A DNA stretch of 36,570 nucleotides, from the NCBI GenBank assembly GCA_035943095.1, contig DASZCN010000131.1, positions 1 to 36,570 of the forward strand. The letters are read 5' to 3'. A program made the translations under genes and the position numbers. The stretch comes from AG41 sp035943095. GTDB lineage: Bacteria; Gemmatimonadota; Gemmatimonadetes; Gemmatimonadales; GWC2-71-9. Within the stretch, counting starts at the first letter, position 1. Each line of letters begins with the position of its first letter. The notes beneath the pieces were generated by a model. The model saw only the letters and a list, made by a program, of their open reading frames with translations, was not told the origin of the DNA and did no database searches. This document shows positions 8,204-16,075 of the stretch, in pieces.

Positions 8204-9354
8204 GGCAGTGCCTCGCTCAGGATTCCCGTCAGGACCCGCTCGGCGTCGAAGTAGGCAGCCGCAATCTCCCGGGCGGCGCGACAATGGCGCTCGTAGGCGC
8301 TGTTGATGGCGTCGAACGCGGCCGCGGCCTCTTCGAGGCTGGTGAACCGAAACAGCCCTTTACCGTTGGGCAGGTACGCGCTTGGCCCCGTATGCTGCAC
8401 CACCGCCGGCTTGCCGCTCGCGAGATAGCACGTCGTGCGATCGCTGACCCACGCGTTCTGCAGCTTGACGAAGAACGGCTTGGCGCAGCTCCACTCGCCT
8501 CGTGAGGTTCGGATGTACGCCTGGTAGCGGTCGGGGTCGCTCGCCACCTCCCGAGCGTGCCGCACGCGCCAGCCGTGCTGTTCGAGGAGCTGGCGATCCG
8601 CGCCGTCGCTGTCGGCGAGGTGCAGCGCCAGCTCGAGCGGTTGGTTGGTCTTCGTGGGGAGCTGCACGTACTCGAGGAAGGCCACGCGCTTGTTGTTGTC
8701 GCAGCACACTTCCTCGCCGTTTTCGATCAGCTTCAGCCACTTGCCCGACCACCACCCGGCGACGGTCGTGAACGTCTCGCAGCGTGGGTCGTGCACGTAG
8801 GGCCAGCGCGACAGGCACACGGGCGGGCGGATGTGTCGCCACTCTAGACCGCAGTCGGGGAATCGGGCAGCGGGCGTGCCGACCGTCTCGCCGATCGTGA
8901 AGTAGACGTCGTGGCGTGGGACGCGCAGCTGTCCGGTGCTGATCCAGATCTGGGTCAGGCCCGGGTCGATGTCGACGAGAGCCGTGCGGCGTGCGCAGGC
9001 GAGCAGTCGCGGATCGATGGCGTAGTGGAAATTCAGCACCAGGTCGGCGCGCCGCAGCACCGCCTCCGCCTCGCGCGCGGTCACGCCGACCCACTGGATC
9101 GGCGTCTCCGCTCCCTCGTCGCGCTTATAGAGGAGGAGGTGCCGGCTGTGCCCGAAGCGCTCCATGCGCTCGCAGAACGTCGCCAGGGCGCGGGCGGCGC
9201 GGTCGGGATCCTTGCCGCGCCGCAACTGCTCCAGCCAGTAGACCTCGCACCCCAGGCGGCGCAGCCCCTCGGCGTACTGCATGTACACCCAGAAGTGCCC
9301 GCCCCCGTCCGGGAAGCTGGCGACGTCGAAGGCCGAGAGCACAACCGTGGGCAT
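8200..9354 (-). CDS. Glycosyltransferase-like protein (GT-B, CgeB/YkvP type)
   Basis: The 384-residue protein resembles the CgeB/YkvP-type glycosyltransferases. It has an N-terminal Rossmann-like half ('GGGHFWVYMQYAEGLRRLGCEVYWLEQL', 'ADLVLNFHY') and a C-terminal donor-binding half ('WSCAKPFFVKLQNAWVSDRT', 'CYLASGKPAVVQHTG', then 'LPNGKGLFRFTSLEEAAAAFDAI'). This last part is the usual glycosyltransferase pattern in which a glycan donor site precedes a helix-rich end. No signal peptide or membrane segment is seen, so it is probably cytoplasmic. Its ATG shares one base with the upstream phosphotransferase stop (TGATG) and its own stop overlaps the ATP-grasp GTG, so it is translationally coupled on both sides. 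Donor and acceptor sugars cannot be told from sequence. Confidence 0.75.
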   Translation of the reverse strand: MPTVVLSAFDVASFPDGGGHFWVYMQYAEGLRRLGCEVYWLEQLRRGKDPDRAARALATFCERMERFGHSRHLLLYKRDEGAETPIQWVGVTAREAEAVLRRADLVLNFHYAIDPRLLACARRTALVDIDPGLTQIWISTGQLRVPRHDVYFTIGETVGTPAARFPDCGLEWRHIRPPVCLSRWPYVHDPRCETFTTVAGWWSGKWLKLIENGEEVCCDNNKRVAFLEYVQLPTKTNQPLELALHLADSDGADRQLLEQHGWRVRHAREVASDPDRYQAYIRTSRGEWSCAKPFFVKLQNAWVSDRTTCYLASGKPAVVQHTGPSAYLPNGKGLFRFTSLEEAAAAFDAINSAYERHCRAAREIAAAYFDAERVLTGILSEALP

Positions 9355-10406
9355 CAGTCGGGGAGGGCGAGCTTTAACGCGTCAAACCAGCGTTCGACCT
9401 CGGCGAGCTGCTCGAAGCCCCAGTCAGCGCGCTCCTCGAGCAGCGCCACGGCGGGCCAGATGATGCGATTGGCGTAGCGGGCATACTCGGCGGTTTCGAA
9501 CAACGCATTCAGGCCCTGCGCGTCAGGCAGCTGCCAGCCCGCGCGTCCCACGGCGCGCCCGTATGCCTCCAGAATCCAGGGACGCTCCACCTTGGGGAAC
9601 CGATAGAGGAACGTCGAGAGGTCGTAGCTCACGGGGCCGACCGCCGCGTGATCCCAGTCGATGAGCCGCGCGGTCGGGCCATGCGTGGTGTCGGCGACCA
9701 GCGCGTTGGTGGTCCAGAGGTCCCCGTGCAGCAGCGTGTCAGGGCCGCCCAGCGCTTCGAGCATCTGCACGCGCTGGGGCAGCTCGTCGCGCAGCCGGTA
9801 TAGCCGGCCGAGCAAGCGGCCGCGCAGCTCGCCCTGCTCTGGTGTCGGCTCCACCTGTGGCGGGGCCAGGCTCTCGAGCACGGCGATGGCGTCCCGCACA
9901 TTCGCGACGAGGAAGGGGGCGCCGAGGTTGCCGCAGAAGTGCCGGCACTGGGGCACGAGCGCGTGCCCGACGGCGCGAGTGTGGAGCTCGGCGATCAGGC
10001 CCACCACGGCCTCGACGCGCCGGGGGTCCGGGCGCGCAGGGTCGAGCGCCCCGTCGCCGAGGTCCTCGTACACGTGCCAGACGCACGAGCCGCGCCGCTC
10101 GGCGGCGGCGGCGAGTAGACGCGGGCACCGGTCGCCGAGTCCGAGCGCCGGCAACCAGTGCCGCACCACGAGCTCGTTACGGCGGGCGAGCCACGGGTCG
10201 TACCGCTTGAGGACGAACGACTGCACGCAGCCGTTCGAGCCGGCCCGCAAGCGATACACTCGCGACTTGAGGCGTTCGAGCTCAACCGGCTCGTCGCCCC
10301 GATCACCGTCGGGCAGCAGGTCGTCGAGCGCGTCGCACAGCTCAGGCCAGCCAGGCTCGGCGGTGTCCGGAATGGCGTGTCGCCGCGTTGCGTAGCTGTC
10401 GATCAT
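9354..10406 (-). CDS. APH-family phosphotransferase (second of a tandem pair)
   Basis: The 350-residue protein has the aminoglycoside/choline-kinase fold. The catalytic loop is 'LLHGDLWTTNALV' with H227, D229 and N234; the metal-binding 'LIDWDHAAVGPVSYDLS' has D250. The N-terminal lobe has 'VQSFVLKRYDPWLARRNELVVRHWL', with the expected ATP-contacting Lys and a Glu. Such enzymes phosphorylate hydroxyls on small molecules such as sugars, choline or antibiotics. The start is ATG 10406, overlapping the stop of the preceding kinase as ATGA; upstream in-frame starts lie inside that gene. The two kinases are clearly different in sequence, so they are probably not redundant and may act on different hydroxyls of one product. 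Simple drug resistance is less likely in this context. Confidence 0.88.
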   Translation of the reverse strand: MIDSYATRRHAIPDTAEPGWPELCDALDDLLPDGDRGDEPVELERLKSRVYRLRAGSNGCVQSFVLKRYDPWLARRNELVVRHWLPALGLGDRCPRLLAAAAERRGSCVWHVYEDLGDGALDPARPDPRRVEAVVGLIAELHTRAVGHALVPQCRHFCGNLGAPFLVANVRDAIAVLESLAPPQVEPTPEQGELRGRLLGRLYRLRDELPQRVQMLEALGGPDTLLHGDLWTTNALVADTTHGPTARLIDWDHAAVGPVSYDLSTFLYRFPKVERPWILEAYGRAVGRAGWQLPDAQGLNALFETAEYARYANRIIWPAVALLEERADWGFEQLAEVERWFDALKLALPD

Positions 10407-11404
10407 GTCAGGGCTCCGAGCTCGTGGAGGGCAGCGACAAGGCGCTCGTGCAAGACCCGCAGCCACGCCATCGGCCGGATCAGACACTGGGCGTCGGGAT
10501 GGGCGAGCGCCGGGCTCACCCAGCGAATGCCGGCGACCTGCCGGAAAATCCGGCCCACGGCCGCGAGCCGCTGCACGTCCTCGAGCCGCACGCCGGGCCA
10601 GGAGGGGCGCACCGCCGACACGTAGGTCGGCAGGTCGACGAGCGTCAGGTCCGGCGCCGGCACGCCCCAGCCGGCCATCTCCCAGTCGATGAAGAACAGC
10701 TCGGCCCCCCCCCCGCGAGCGGCGCTCCGTACGTACATGTTCTTTCGCTGGATGTCGCCGTGCGTGAGTGTCGCCGGGATGCCCGTGCAGGCGCGCTCAA
10801 TGCCCGACCACGCGGCTTCGAGGGCGTCGAGATCCACCACGAGGTGAGCGAGCATGGTCGTGTCGGCGAGGAGGAGCGCCGGGTTGTGTCGGTTGGCCCG
10901 GATCGCGTCACGGCCCACCCGCAGATGGTCCAGGTACCAGGGCGGCCCGCGGTCGGGCAGGTTGCGCGCGGCGGCGATGCCGGCCGCTCCTGCATGCAGC
11001 GATCCGACCCAGCGAGCCGCAAGCACGGGGTGCGCCGGGTCGGTCTCGCAGAAATGTTCGTCGCCCACGTCTTCGTAGAACAGCCAGACGAAATCGCGAC
11101 CGTCCTCACTGTACCCGTGGTAGCGCGGCGCCGTGAGCGCGAGGCGTGACAGTATGTCCTCGTTGACCGCCCGCTCGATGACGGCCCGCGCCGCGGGTGA
11201 GCGCTGGGCGATGATCGACTCGCCGCCGGGTCCCGCGCCGACGAGCCGATAGGTGGCCGCCTTGGTCCCCTTGCGCAGCACTTCGAGGCGCTCCGGTTCT
11301 GGCGCATCGCCGGTGAACGCGTTCCAGGCGCGGACTGCCGGGTGCCAGACGAGCTTCCCCCAGAGGACGGCCTTGGGTGGGTTGCGGGTCAGTGTTCCTG
11401 ACAT
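10403..11404 (-). CDS. APH-family phosphotransferase (first of a tandem pair)
   Basis: The 333-residue protein has the APH/choline-kinase fold. The catalytic loop 'TLTHGDIQRKNMYV' gives H215, D217 and N222, and the metal-binding 'FFIDWEMAGWGVPAPDL' gives D240. The N-terminal lobe contains 'LRKGTKAATYRLVG', a loosely Gly-rich nucleotide loop. It transfers the gamma-phosphate of ATP to a small-molecule hydroxyl; the substrate is unknown. The ATG at 11404 lies 16 bases inside the ABC transporter gene, and its stop overlaps the next kinase's ATG, so it sits in the middle of the coupled chain. A run of ten C at about 10705-10714 does not break the frame. Confidence 0.88.
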   Translation of the reverse strand: MSGTLTRNPPKAVLWGKLVWHPAVRAWNAFTGDAPEPERLEVLRKGTKAATYRLVGAGPGGESIIAQRSPAARAVIERAVNEDILSRLALTAPRYHGYSEDGRDFVWLFYEDVGDEHFCETDPAHPVLAARWVGSLHAGAAGIAAARNLPDRGPPWYLDHLRVGRDAIRANRHNPALLLADTTMLAHLVVDLDALEAAWSGIERACTGIPATLTHGDIQRKNMYVRSAARGGGAELFFIDWEMAGWGVPAPDLTLVDLPTYVSAVRPSWPGVRLEDVQRLAAVGRIFRQVAGIRWVSPALAHPDAQCLIRPMAWLRVLHERLVAALHELGALT

Positions 11405-13131
11405 AGCAGCGACGGGGTCGCCTCCAAGAGGCGTCCCCGCTCCAATTGCAGCCGCACGTCGCAGGTCGCGAGCGCGCTCTGCCGATGGGTGATCAAAAAG
11501 GAGGTGCGGCCTTCCATGAGGCGATCCATCGCCTCGAGGATGACCGCTTCGGTCTTCACATCGACGGAGCTCGTGGGCTCGTCGAGGATCAAGAGGGGCG
11601 CGTCCTTGAGGAAGGCGCGTGCCAGCGCGACCCGCTGGCGTTCGCCCCCGGAAAGCTGCATGCCACGCTCACCGACCGTCGTCGCGTACCCGCGCGGCAG
11701 GCGAGCAATGAAGTCGTGAGCGCCCGCCGCCCTGGCCGCCTCCGTCATCTCCCACTCGCTCGCCCCCGGCCGCCCATAGGCGATGTTCTCGGCAATACTC
11801 GTCGAGAACAGCACCGGCTCCTGGAGCACGATGGCGAACTGGTCGCGCAGGTCGGCCAGGCGATAGTCGCGCAAATCCACGCCGTCGAGCAGGATGACCC
11901 CCTCCATGGCGTCGTAAAAACGGGTGAGGAGACCGACGAGAGTCGTTTTGCCGGCGCCGGTGGCCCCGGCGAGCGCGACGCGGGTACCGGGCGGAATCTC
12001 GAACGAGACGTCGTGCAGCACGGGACGGTCCGAGGCGTAGCCGAAGGTGACGCCGCGGAACGCGACGGCACCGGCGGCGCGCCTGAGTGGCCGGGCGTTG
12101 GGCCGCTCGGGGACGTCCGGCCGCTCGTCGAGCAGCGTGAAGACCCGTTCGGCGCTTGCGAGATAGGACTGAATCGACGCCGCCTTCCGGCTGATCGTCT
12201 TCAGTGGGTCGTACAGCTGCCTGAGGTAGATCAGCACCATCCACAGTTCGCCGATCGTGAGAACGCCGGCCTGGACGTGGCGCGCACCGATGAGCAGGAC
12301 GGCGGCGGTGCCGAGCGTCACCGTCACTCCCACCAGCACGCCGAAGCGCCCTTCGAGGAGCGCGAGGCGGAGGCGCGCCGCCATGCCCTCGCGCGCGCGC
12401 CCCACGAAGCGGTCGGTCTCGCGCGCCTCCTGCCCGAAGGCCTTCACCACCCGCAGCGCTCCCAGCGCCTCATGGACGACCCCGAGCGTCGCGGCCTCGA
12501 GCTTCTTCACGTGTCGCGACTGCCGGCGCATGCGCCCGCGGTAGACGCGCGAAAGGATGAGCAGCGGAGGGCAGACGCCGAGGGCGACGAGGGCGAGCGG
12601 CCAATCGAGCCGGGCAGTAACGACGATCATGGTCGCGAGCGTCACGGCTGCCGTGATGAACGGGATCACACCATCGACCAAGATGTTCTGGATCGCCGGG
12701 GCGTCCTGCTGGATGCGGTACAGCGAGTCGGCGGTACCGCGCGTGTCGTGATACAACAGTGACAGGCGCTGGACTTGATCGACGATGCGGGAGCGGAAAT
12801 CCAGGAGGAGCCGTTCGCCGAGCCAGGTGCGGAGCAGCGTGCTGGTGAGCCCCTGCACTTGATCGATGGCGGCGACGACCAGCAACAGCCCGATGGCGAC
12901 GAGCAGCATGGCGGCCGGCGACTGCGCCAGGGTTCCAGGCACGACCGCCTGCAGGAACCCCGGCAGCGGCCGCCCGCCGAGCACCGAATCCACCACGATC
13001 TTGAGGGGCACCGGATTGAGCAGCGCGATGGGACTCGCCAGCAGCCCGAGAGTGAAGAGCGTGGCGAAGTGCCCCCAGTAGGGGCGCGCCTGGCGCACGA
13101 GCCGCCGGTACAGGGCGAGATCACGCATCAT
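11389..13131 (-). CDS. ABC transporter, fused membrane and ATPase domains (exporter type)
   Basis: The 580-residue half-transporter has the MsbA/type IV exporter layout. The N-terminal six-helix domain covers about residues 1-320. The ATPase domain covers about 345-575, with Walker A 'GATGAGKTT' (K395), Q-loop 'FAIVLQEPVLFSTSIAENI', signature 'LSGGERQRVALARA' (from L493) and Walker B 'LLILDEPTSS' (D517, E518), followed by 'ITHRQSA'. All catalytic elements are present, so it should be active as a homodimer in the inner membrane. The start overlaps the GH2-GT2 fusion gene by 11 bases and the end overlaps the first kinase by 16 bases. In this setting it most likely exports the glycosylated or lipid-linked product made by its neighbours. 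Confidence 0.93.
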   Translation of the reverse strand: MMRDLALYRRLVRQARPYWGHFATLFTLGLLASPIALLNPVPLKIVVDSVLGGRPLPGFLQAVVPGTLAQSPAAMLLVAIGLLLVVAAIDQVQGLTSTLLRTWLGERLLLDFRSRIVDQVQRLSLLYHDTRGTADSLYRIQQDAPAIQNILVDGVIPFITAAVTLATMIVVTARLDWPLALVALGVCPPLLILSRVYRGRMRRQSRHVKKLEAATLGVVHEALGALRVVKAFGQEARETDRFVGRAREGMAARLRLALLEGRFGVLVGVTVTLGTAAVLLIGARHVQAGVLTIGELWMVLIYLRQLYDPLKTISRKAASIQSYLASAERVFTLLDERPDVPERPNARPLRRAAGAVAFRGVTFGYASDRPVLHDVSFEIPPGTRVALAGATGAGKTTLVGLLTRFYDAMEGVILLDGVDLRDYRLADLRDQFAIVLQEPVLFSTSIAENIAYGRPGASEWEMTEAARAAGAHDFIARLPRGYATTVGERGMQLSGGERQRVALARAFLKDAPLLILDEPTSSVDVKTEAVILEAMDRLMEGRTSFLITHRQSALATCDVRLQLERGRLLEATPSLLCQEH

Positions 13132-15718
13132 GCGCTTCCTCGCGCGACCGCAGGCCGCCGATCAACGTCGCCATCGCGATCGCGCTCTCTTCCAGTGCTT
13201 TCAGCACCGGCAGGAGAGCGCCGAGGCCGAGGACCGCGGCGGCCGCCCAGGCGTGATCATGGGCGGCGCCCACCGCCAACGCCGCGAGGGCCAGGCTGAG
13301 CACCGGGCCGCGCACAGGGACGTCCGGCCAGCACCGCAACCGCACCAGCTGCCGACCGCCGCCGTGCTCCTCGACACCCATCAGCATGCGGGCGGTGCCG
13401 AAGAATCCCCCGCGCACCTCCAGGTCCCAGCGGTCGTGCGGGCCACCCCGCAGGACGCAGGCCCCTGCCGCCCGGAGCGTAGCCTCGATGGATTGCAGCC
13501 GCGCGTCCGGCGCCCGCCACTGCTCCTCCCAGAGGGACGTGGTGACGGGGCGCAGCGGTGCGGGCCGTAGCGTGCCATGGCAACGCCACGGGGTCAGGCC
13601 CTCTTTGAGCCGCCCGTGCAAGCGGGCAAGGGGCTGAAGCAGATGGAGACCGCCCGTCAGCAGCCGGCGCAGCAGCGCCCCCCCCCCCGCCCCTCTGCCG
13701 GAGCGCCAAGCGCGGGCGGCGCCGACACCGGCCTGCACGATGGGCACCGAGATCGCGACGGCGAGCAGTGGCAGTGCGAACCGCAACGGACTCCACGCGA
13801 CGGAGAGCGCCGCGATCCCTCCCAGGATCGCGGTCATCAGGTGCCACTCGGGCATCTGCGGAAGCGACCCAAGCAGGCTGGGCCGCGGTTCCCAGAGAGA
13901 CTGATACGGCGCTTCGCCCCAGATACCGTGGTAGACGCGCGGACGACGCCAGCCGAGGAGCGACGGCAAGCCACTTCCGTACAGGCGTCCCGCCCAGCGG
14001 ACGTGCCCCGGCGCGTTGTACTTCTCCGGCCACTTGCGCTCGAGCATCGCCTCTGCCCGGCCGTAGCCGATCTGCTGCCTCCAGTAGGCGCGGATGGAGT
14101 TGCGGCGGTGGTGCCAGACCATCGCCGCCGGGCTAAAACCCAAGGTCCAGCCCCGCGCCTGCAGCCGCCAGCACACGTCCACATCGTCGCCGGCGACCCG
14201 GAACCTGGCGTCGAATCCGCCGATCGCTTCGAGGCAGGTCGTACGAAACGCCATGTTGCAGCCGGGAATGTGCTCCGCCTCGCGGTCCGTGAGGAGGACG
14301 TGCACGGGCCCGCCTGGCGAACGGGCCACGCACTGGGCGATCGGTCCGTCCCCCGGCGGGACGATGTTCGGCCCGCCGACTGCGGCGTGCGACGTACCCA
14401 GGAACGTGGCGGCGAGGTAGCTGAGCCAGTGGGGATCGGGATAGGCGTCGTCGTCGAGATAGGCGACGATCTCGCCCGTGGCCGCTTCCAGTCCGGTGTT
14501 GCGAGCGCGCGAGAGGCCGCGATTCGGGGTTCGGATCAGGCGACAGTCGTACTGCTGCGCAATCGCGGCGGTCCGGTCCGTCGAACCGTCGTCCACGACG
14601 ATGACCTCGTAATCGGCATAGGCGAGCCGCTTCAATCCTTCGAGGCACTCGCGGATGGTGCGCGCGCCGTTGTACGAGCATACGACGACGGATATGCGCG
14701 GCCAGGGAAGCGTCGGTGCGAACGGCACCTCGGCAAAGGCGTCGCGCACCGAACGCAACGCCGGCTTGGGTTGCCGGTCCCGGCGCGTGAGGCCGAAGTC
14801 CCAATCGAGCACGTCCTCGCCCGCGCGGTGCCATTCGTCGGTCCAGGCGTACACGAACGCGCCGGCGCACCCGGCCGCGAACGCACTGCGCACTTGCCAG
14901 TCGAGCGTGCGCGCCTGCATGTGCTCACCGTGCCGCCGGCTGTCCAGCCCGATCTCGCTCATCATCAACGGGCGCTCGCCCGCGAGGGTTTGGAGTCGAG
15001 CGAGGTAGGCGTGCAGGCGCTCCTGCGACTCGAGGTACACGTTGTAGCAGACGAGGTCGAGGAAGTCGAGCCGCAGGTACTCGGTGGAGGGGTAGTTCAC
15101 GTACGTGACGAGGCTGTCTGGAGCTTCGTCCTTGGCGGCGCGGTACAACCGCTCGAGATAGCGCTCGACCCGGCGCCGCCCGAACCAGCGCGCCACCGAC
15201 GCCGGGATCTCGTTGCCGATCGCGTAACACAAGACCGCCGAATGGCCAGCGCACGCGCGCACGCCCGCGCGCACTAGCCCCTCGATGTCGGGTGCGTTCT
15301 TCGACTTGTCGGCGAGGAACCCGATGTAGCGCTCCACCGGCAGGCCGACCATGACATGCAAGCCGTGCCGCTCGGCGGCGTCCAACAGCCAGCGCGGCGG
15401 GACCGAGTAGGTGCGCAGGGCGTTGATCCCGTTCGCGGCCATGAGCGCGAAATCCCGCTCGACGACCTCGGGCTCGGGAACCTCGGTGTCGTCGGCGCGC
15501 GGTCGGAACGTCCCGTAGGTCACCCCGCGGACGTAAACCTTCTCGTCGCCGATGTAGAGAAACTTGCCCCGCGCCGTCGCCCGCTGCGTCGTGGTGGCGC
15601 TGGGGACCGACAGGACGGTCGTCCGCGCGGAGACCGGGCTCCGTCGGTTTTCAACGGCGGGTGTTCCGACGACGTGCAGCCGCGGGATCAGACCCAGGTC
15701 TGCCTCCTGGAGTTGCAC
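13121..15718 (-). CDS. Fusion of a GH2-like TIM barrel and a GT2 glycosyltransferase with membrane helices
   Basis: The 865-residue protein opens the seven-gene chain. Residues about 50-330 form a glycoside hydrolase family 2-type TIM barrel ('YVRGVTYGTFRP') with two candidate catalytic glutamates, E170 in 'IGNEIP' and E255 in 'MMSEIGLDSRRH'. The sugar-binding and Ig-like domains of full GH2 enzymes are missing. Residues about 340-570 are a GT2 domain: 'ISVVVCSYNGARTI', DDGS at 376-379 and DDD at 422-424 for nucleotide-sugar and metal binding. Hydrophobic segments near residues 625-675 and 800-855 suggest membrane anchoring. No signal peptide is seen, so the hydrolase part would be cytoplasmic unless the topology is unusual. 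The only in-frame standard start is GTG 15718, without a clear ribosome site. It probably transfers a sugar to a lipid-linked or amphipathic acceptor. Confidence 0.88.
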   Translation of the reverse strand: MQLQEADLGLIPRLHVVGTPAVENRRSPVSARTTVLSVPSATTTQRATARGKFLYIGDEKVYVRGVTYGTFRPRADDTEVPEPEVVERDFALMAANGINALRTYSVPPRWLLDAAERHGLHVMVGLPVERYIGFLADKSKNAPDIEGLVRAGVRACAGHSAVLCYAIGNEIPASVARWFGRRRVERYLERLYRAAKDEAPDSLVTYVNYPSTEYLRLDFLDLVCYNVYLESQERLHAYLARLQTLAGERPLMMSEIGLDSRRHGEHMQARTLDWQVRSAFAAGCAGAFVYAWTDEWHRAGEDVLDWDFGLTRRDRQPKPALRSVRDAFAEVPFAPTLPWPRISVVVCSYNGARTIRECLEGLKRLAYADYEVIVVDDGSTDRTAAIAQQYDCRLIRTPNRGLSRARNTGLEAATGEIVAYLDDDAYPDPHWLSYLAATFLGTSHAAVGGPNIVPPGDGPIAQCVARSPGGPVHVLLTDREAEHIPGCNMAFRTTCLEAIGGFDARFRVAGDDVDVCWRLQARGWTLGFSPAAMVWHHRRNSIRAYWRQQIGYGRAEAMLERKWPEKYNAPGHVRWAGRLYGSGLPSLLGWRRPRVYHGIWGEAPYQSLWEPRPSLLGSLPQMPEWHLMTAILGGIAALSVAWSPLRFALPLLAVAISVPIVQAGVGAARAWRSGRGAGGGALLRRLLTGGLHLLQPLARLHGRLKEGLTPWRCHGTLRPAPLRPVTTSLWEEQWRAPDARLQSIEATLRAAGACVLRGGPHDRWDLEVRGGFFGTARMLMGVEEHGGGRQLVRLRCWPDVPVRGPVLSLALAALAVGAAHDHAWAAAAVLGLGALLPVLKALEESAIAMATLIGGLRSREEAHDA

Positions 15719-16075
15719 GGCGCTGGGTCGCGGCCGTGGGCAATGCCCGTTGTTTGCGTGTGGTGGTGTACTGCCGATCGGAACGTCGAATCGGGCAAAG
15801 CGTATGCCAACTCAAATCGGCTCGCGCGCCACAACCGGCGCGAGTGGTGCGGCGTTCGCGCGTCGGCGGTGGGATCGTTGTCAGACGTGGATTACGCGGG
15901 CTATACCACCCAGCGTTGTAAGGGTACGCTCCGATCGACTTCTCGGAGCCGCAGCCCCAAGCTGTAAGCGAAACGCACAGTCGTCATAGCGCACACGCAA
16001 CGTGACGGAAGTCACTGCGCGGACGGCTGTTACTTCAAGAGCGCAGGAGCGTCTTTATTGTCTTGCCTATAAATC
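15719..16075. other. Gene-free gap holding the promoter region of the seven-gene operon
   Basis: The 357 bases lie between the start of the GH2-GT2 gene and the end of the upstream LVIVD gene, both on the minus strand. Small frames here show no family resemblance and no ribosome sites. The region holds the sigma-54-like promoter described separately and a short inverted repeat GTGAC-GGAA-GTCAC at 16002-16015. Base composition near 16020-16080 is lower in GC than the flanking genes. Confidence 0.6.
15794..15809 (-). promoter_or_regulatory. Sigma-54-type -24/-12 promoter candidate
   Basis: Read on the minus strand the site is TGGCAT-ACGCT-TTGCC. It has the GG (15808-15807) and GC (15796-15795) with exactly ten bases between them, and differs from the TGGCAC-N5-TTGC consensus at one position. 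It points towards the GTG at 15718, giving a predicted leader of about 65 bases. RpoN usage by this organism is assumed, not shown. Confidence 0.4.

Noticed and set aside
9354..11404. Reading the two APH-fold proteins as antibiotic-resistance genes
   Set aside because: They lie inside a coupled biosynthesis and export operon with no resistance or mobile context; the fold alone does not show drug substrates.
13680..13690. Long C run within the GH2-GT2 gene (a similar run of ten C lies at 10705-10714 in a kinase gene), a possible frameshift
   Set aside because: Both frames stay open with sensible protein on either side, so no frameshift is needed.
11446..15277. Long plus-strand frames (11446-12762, 13577-15277) opposite the ABC exporter and the GH2-GT2 gene
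   Set aside because: Shadow frames of GC-rich DNA; no motif, no ribosome site, and the minus-strand genes are unmistakable.
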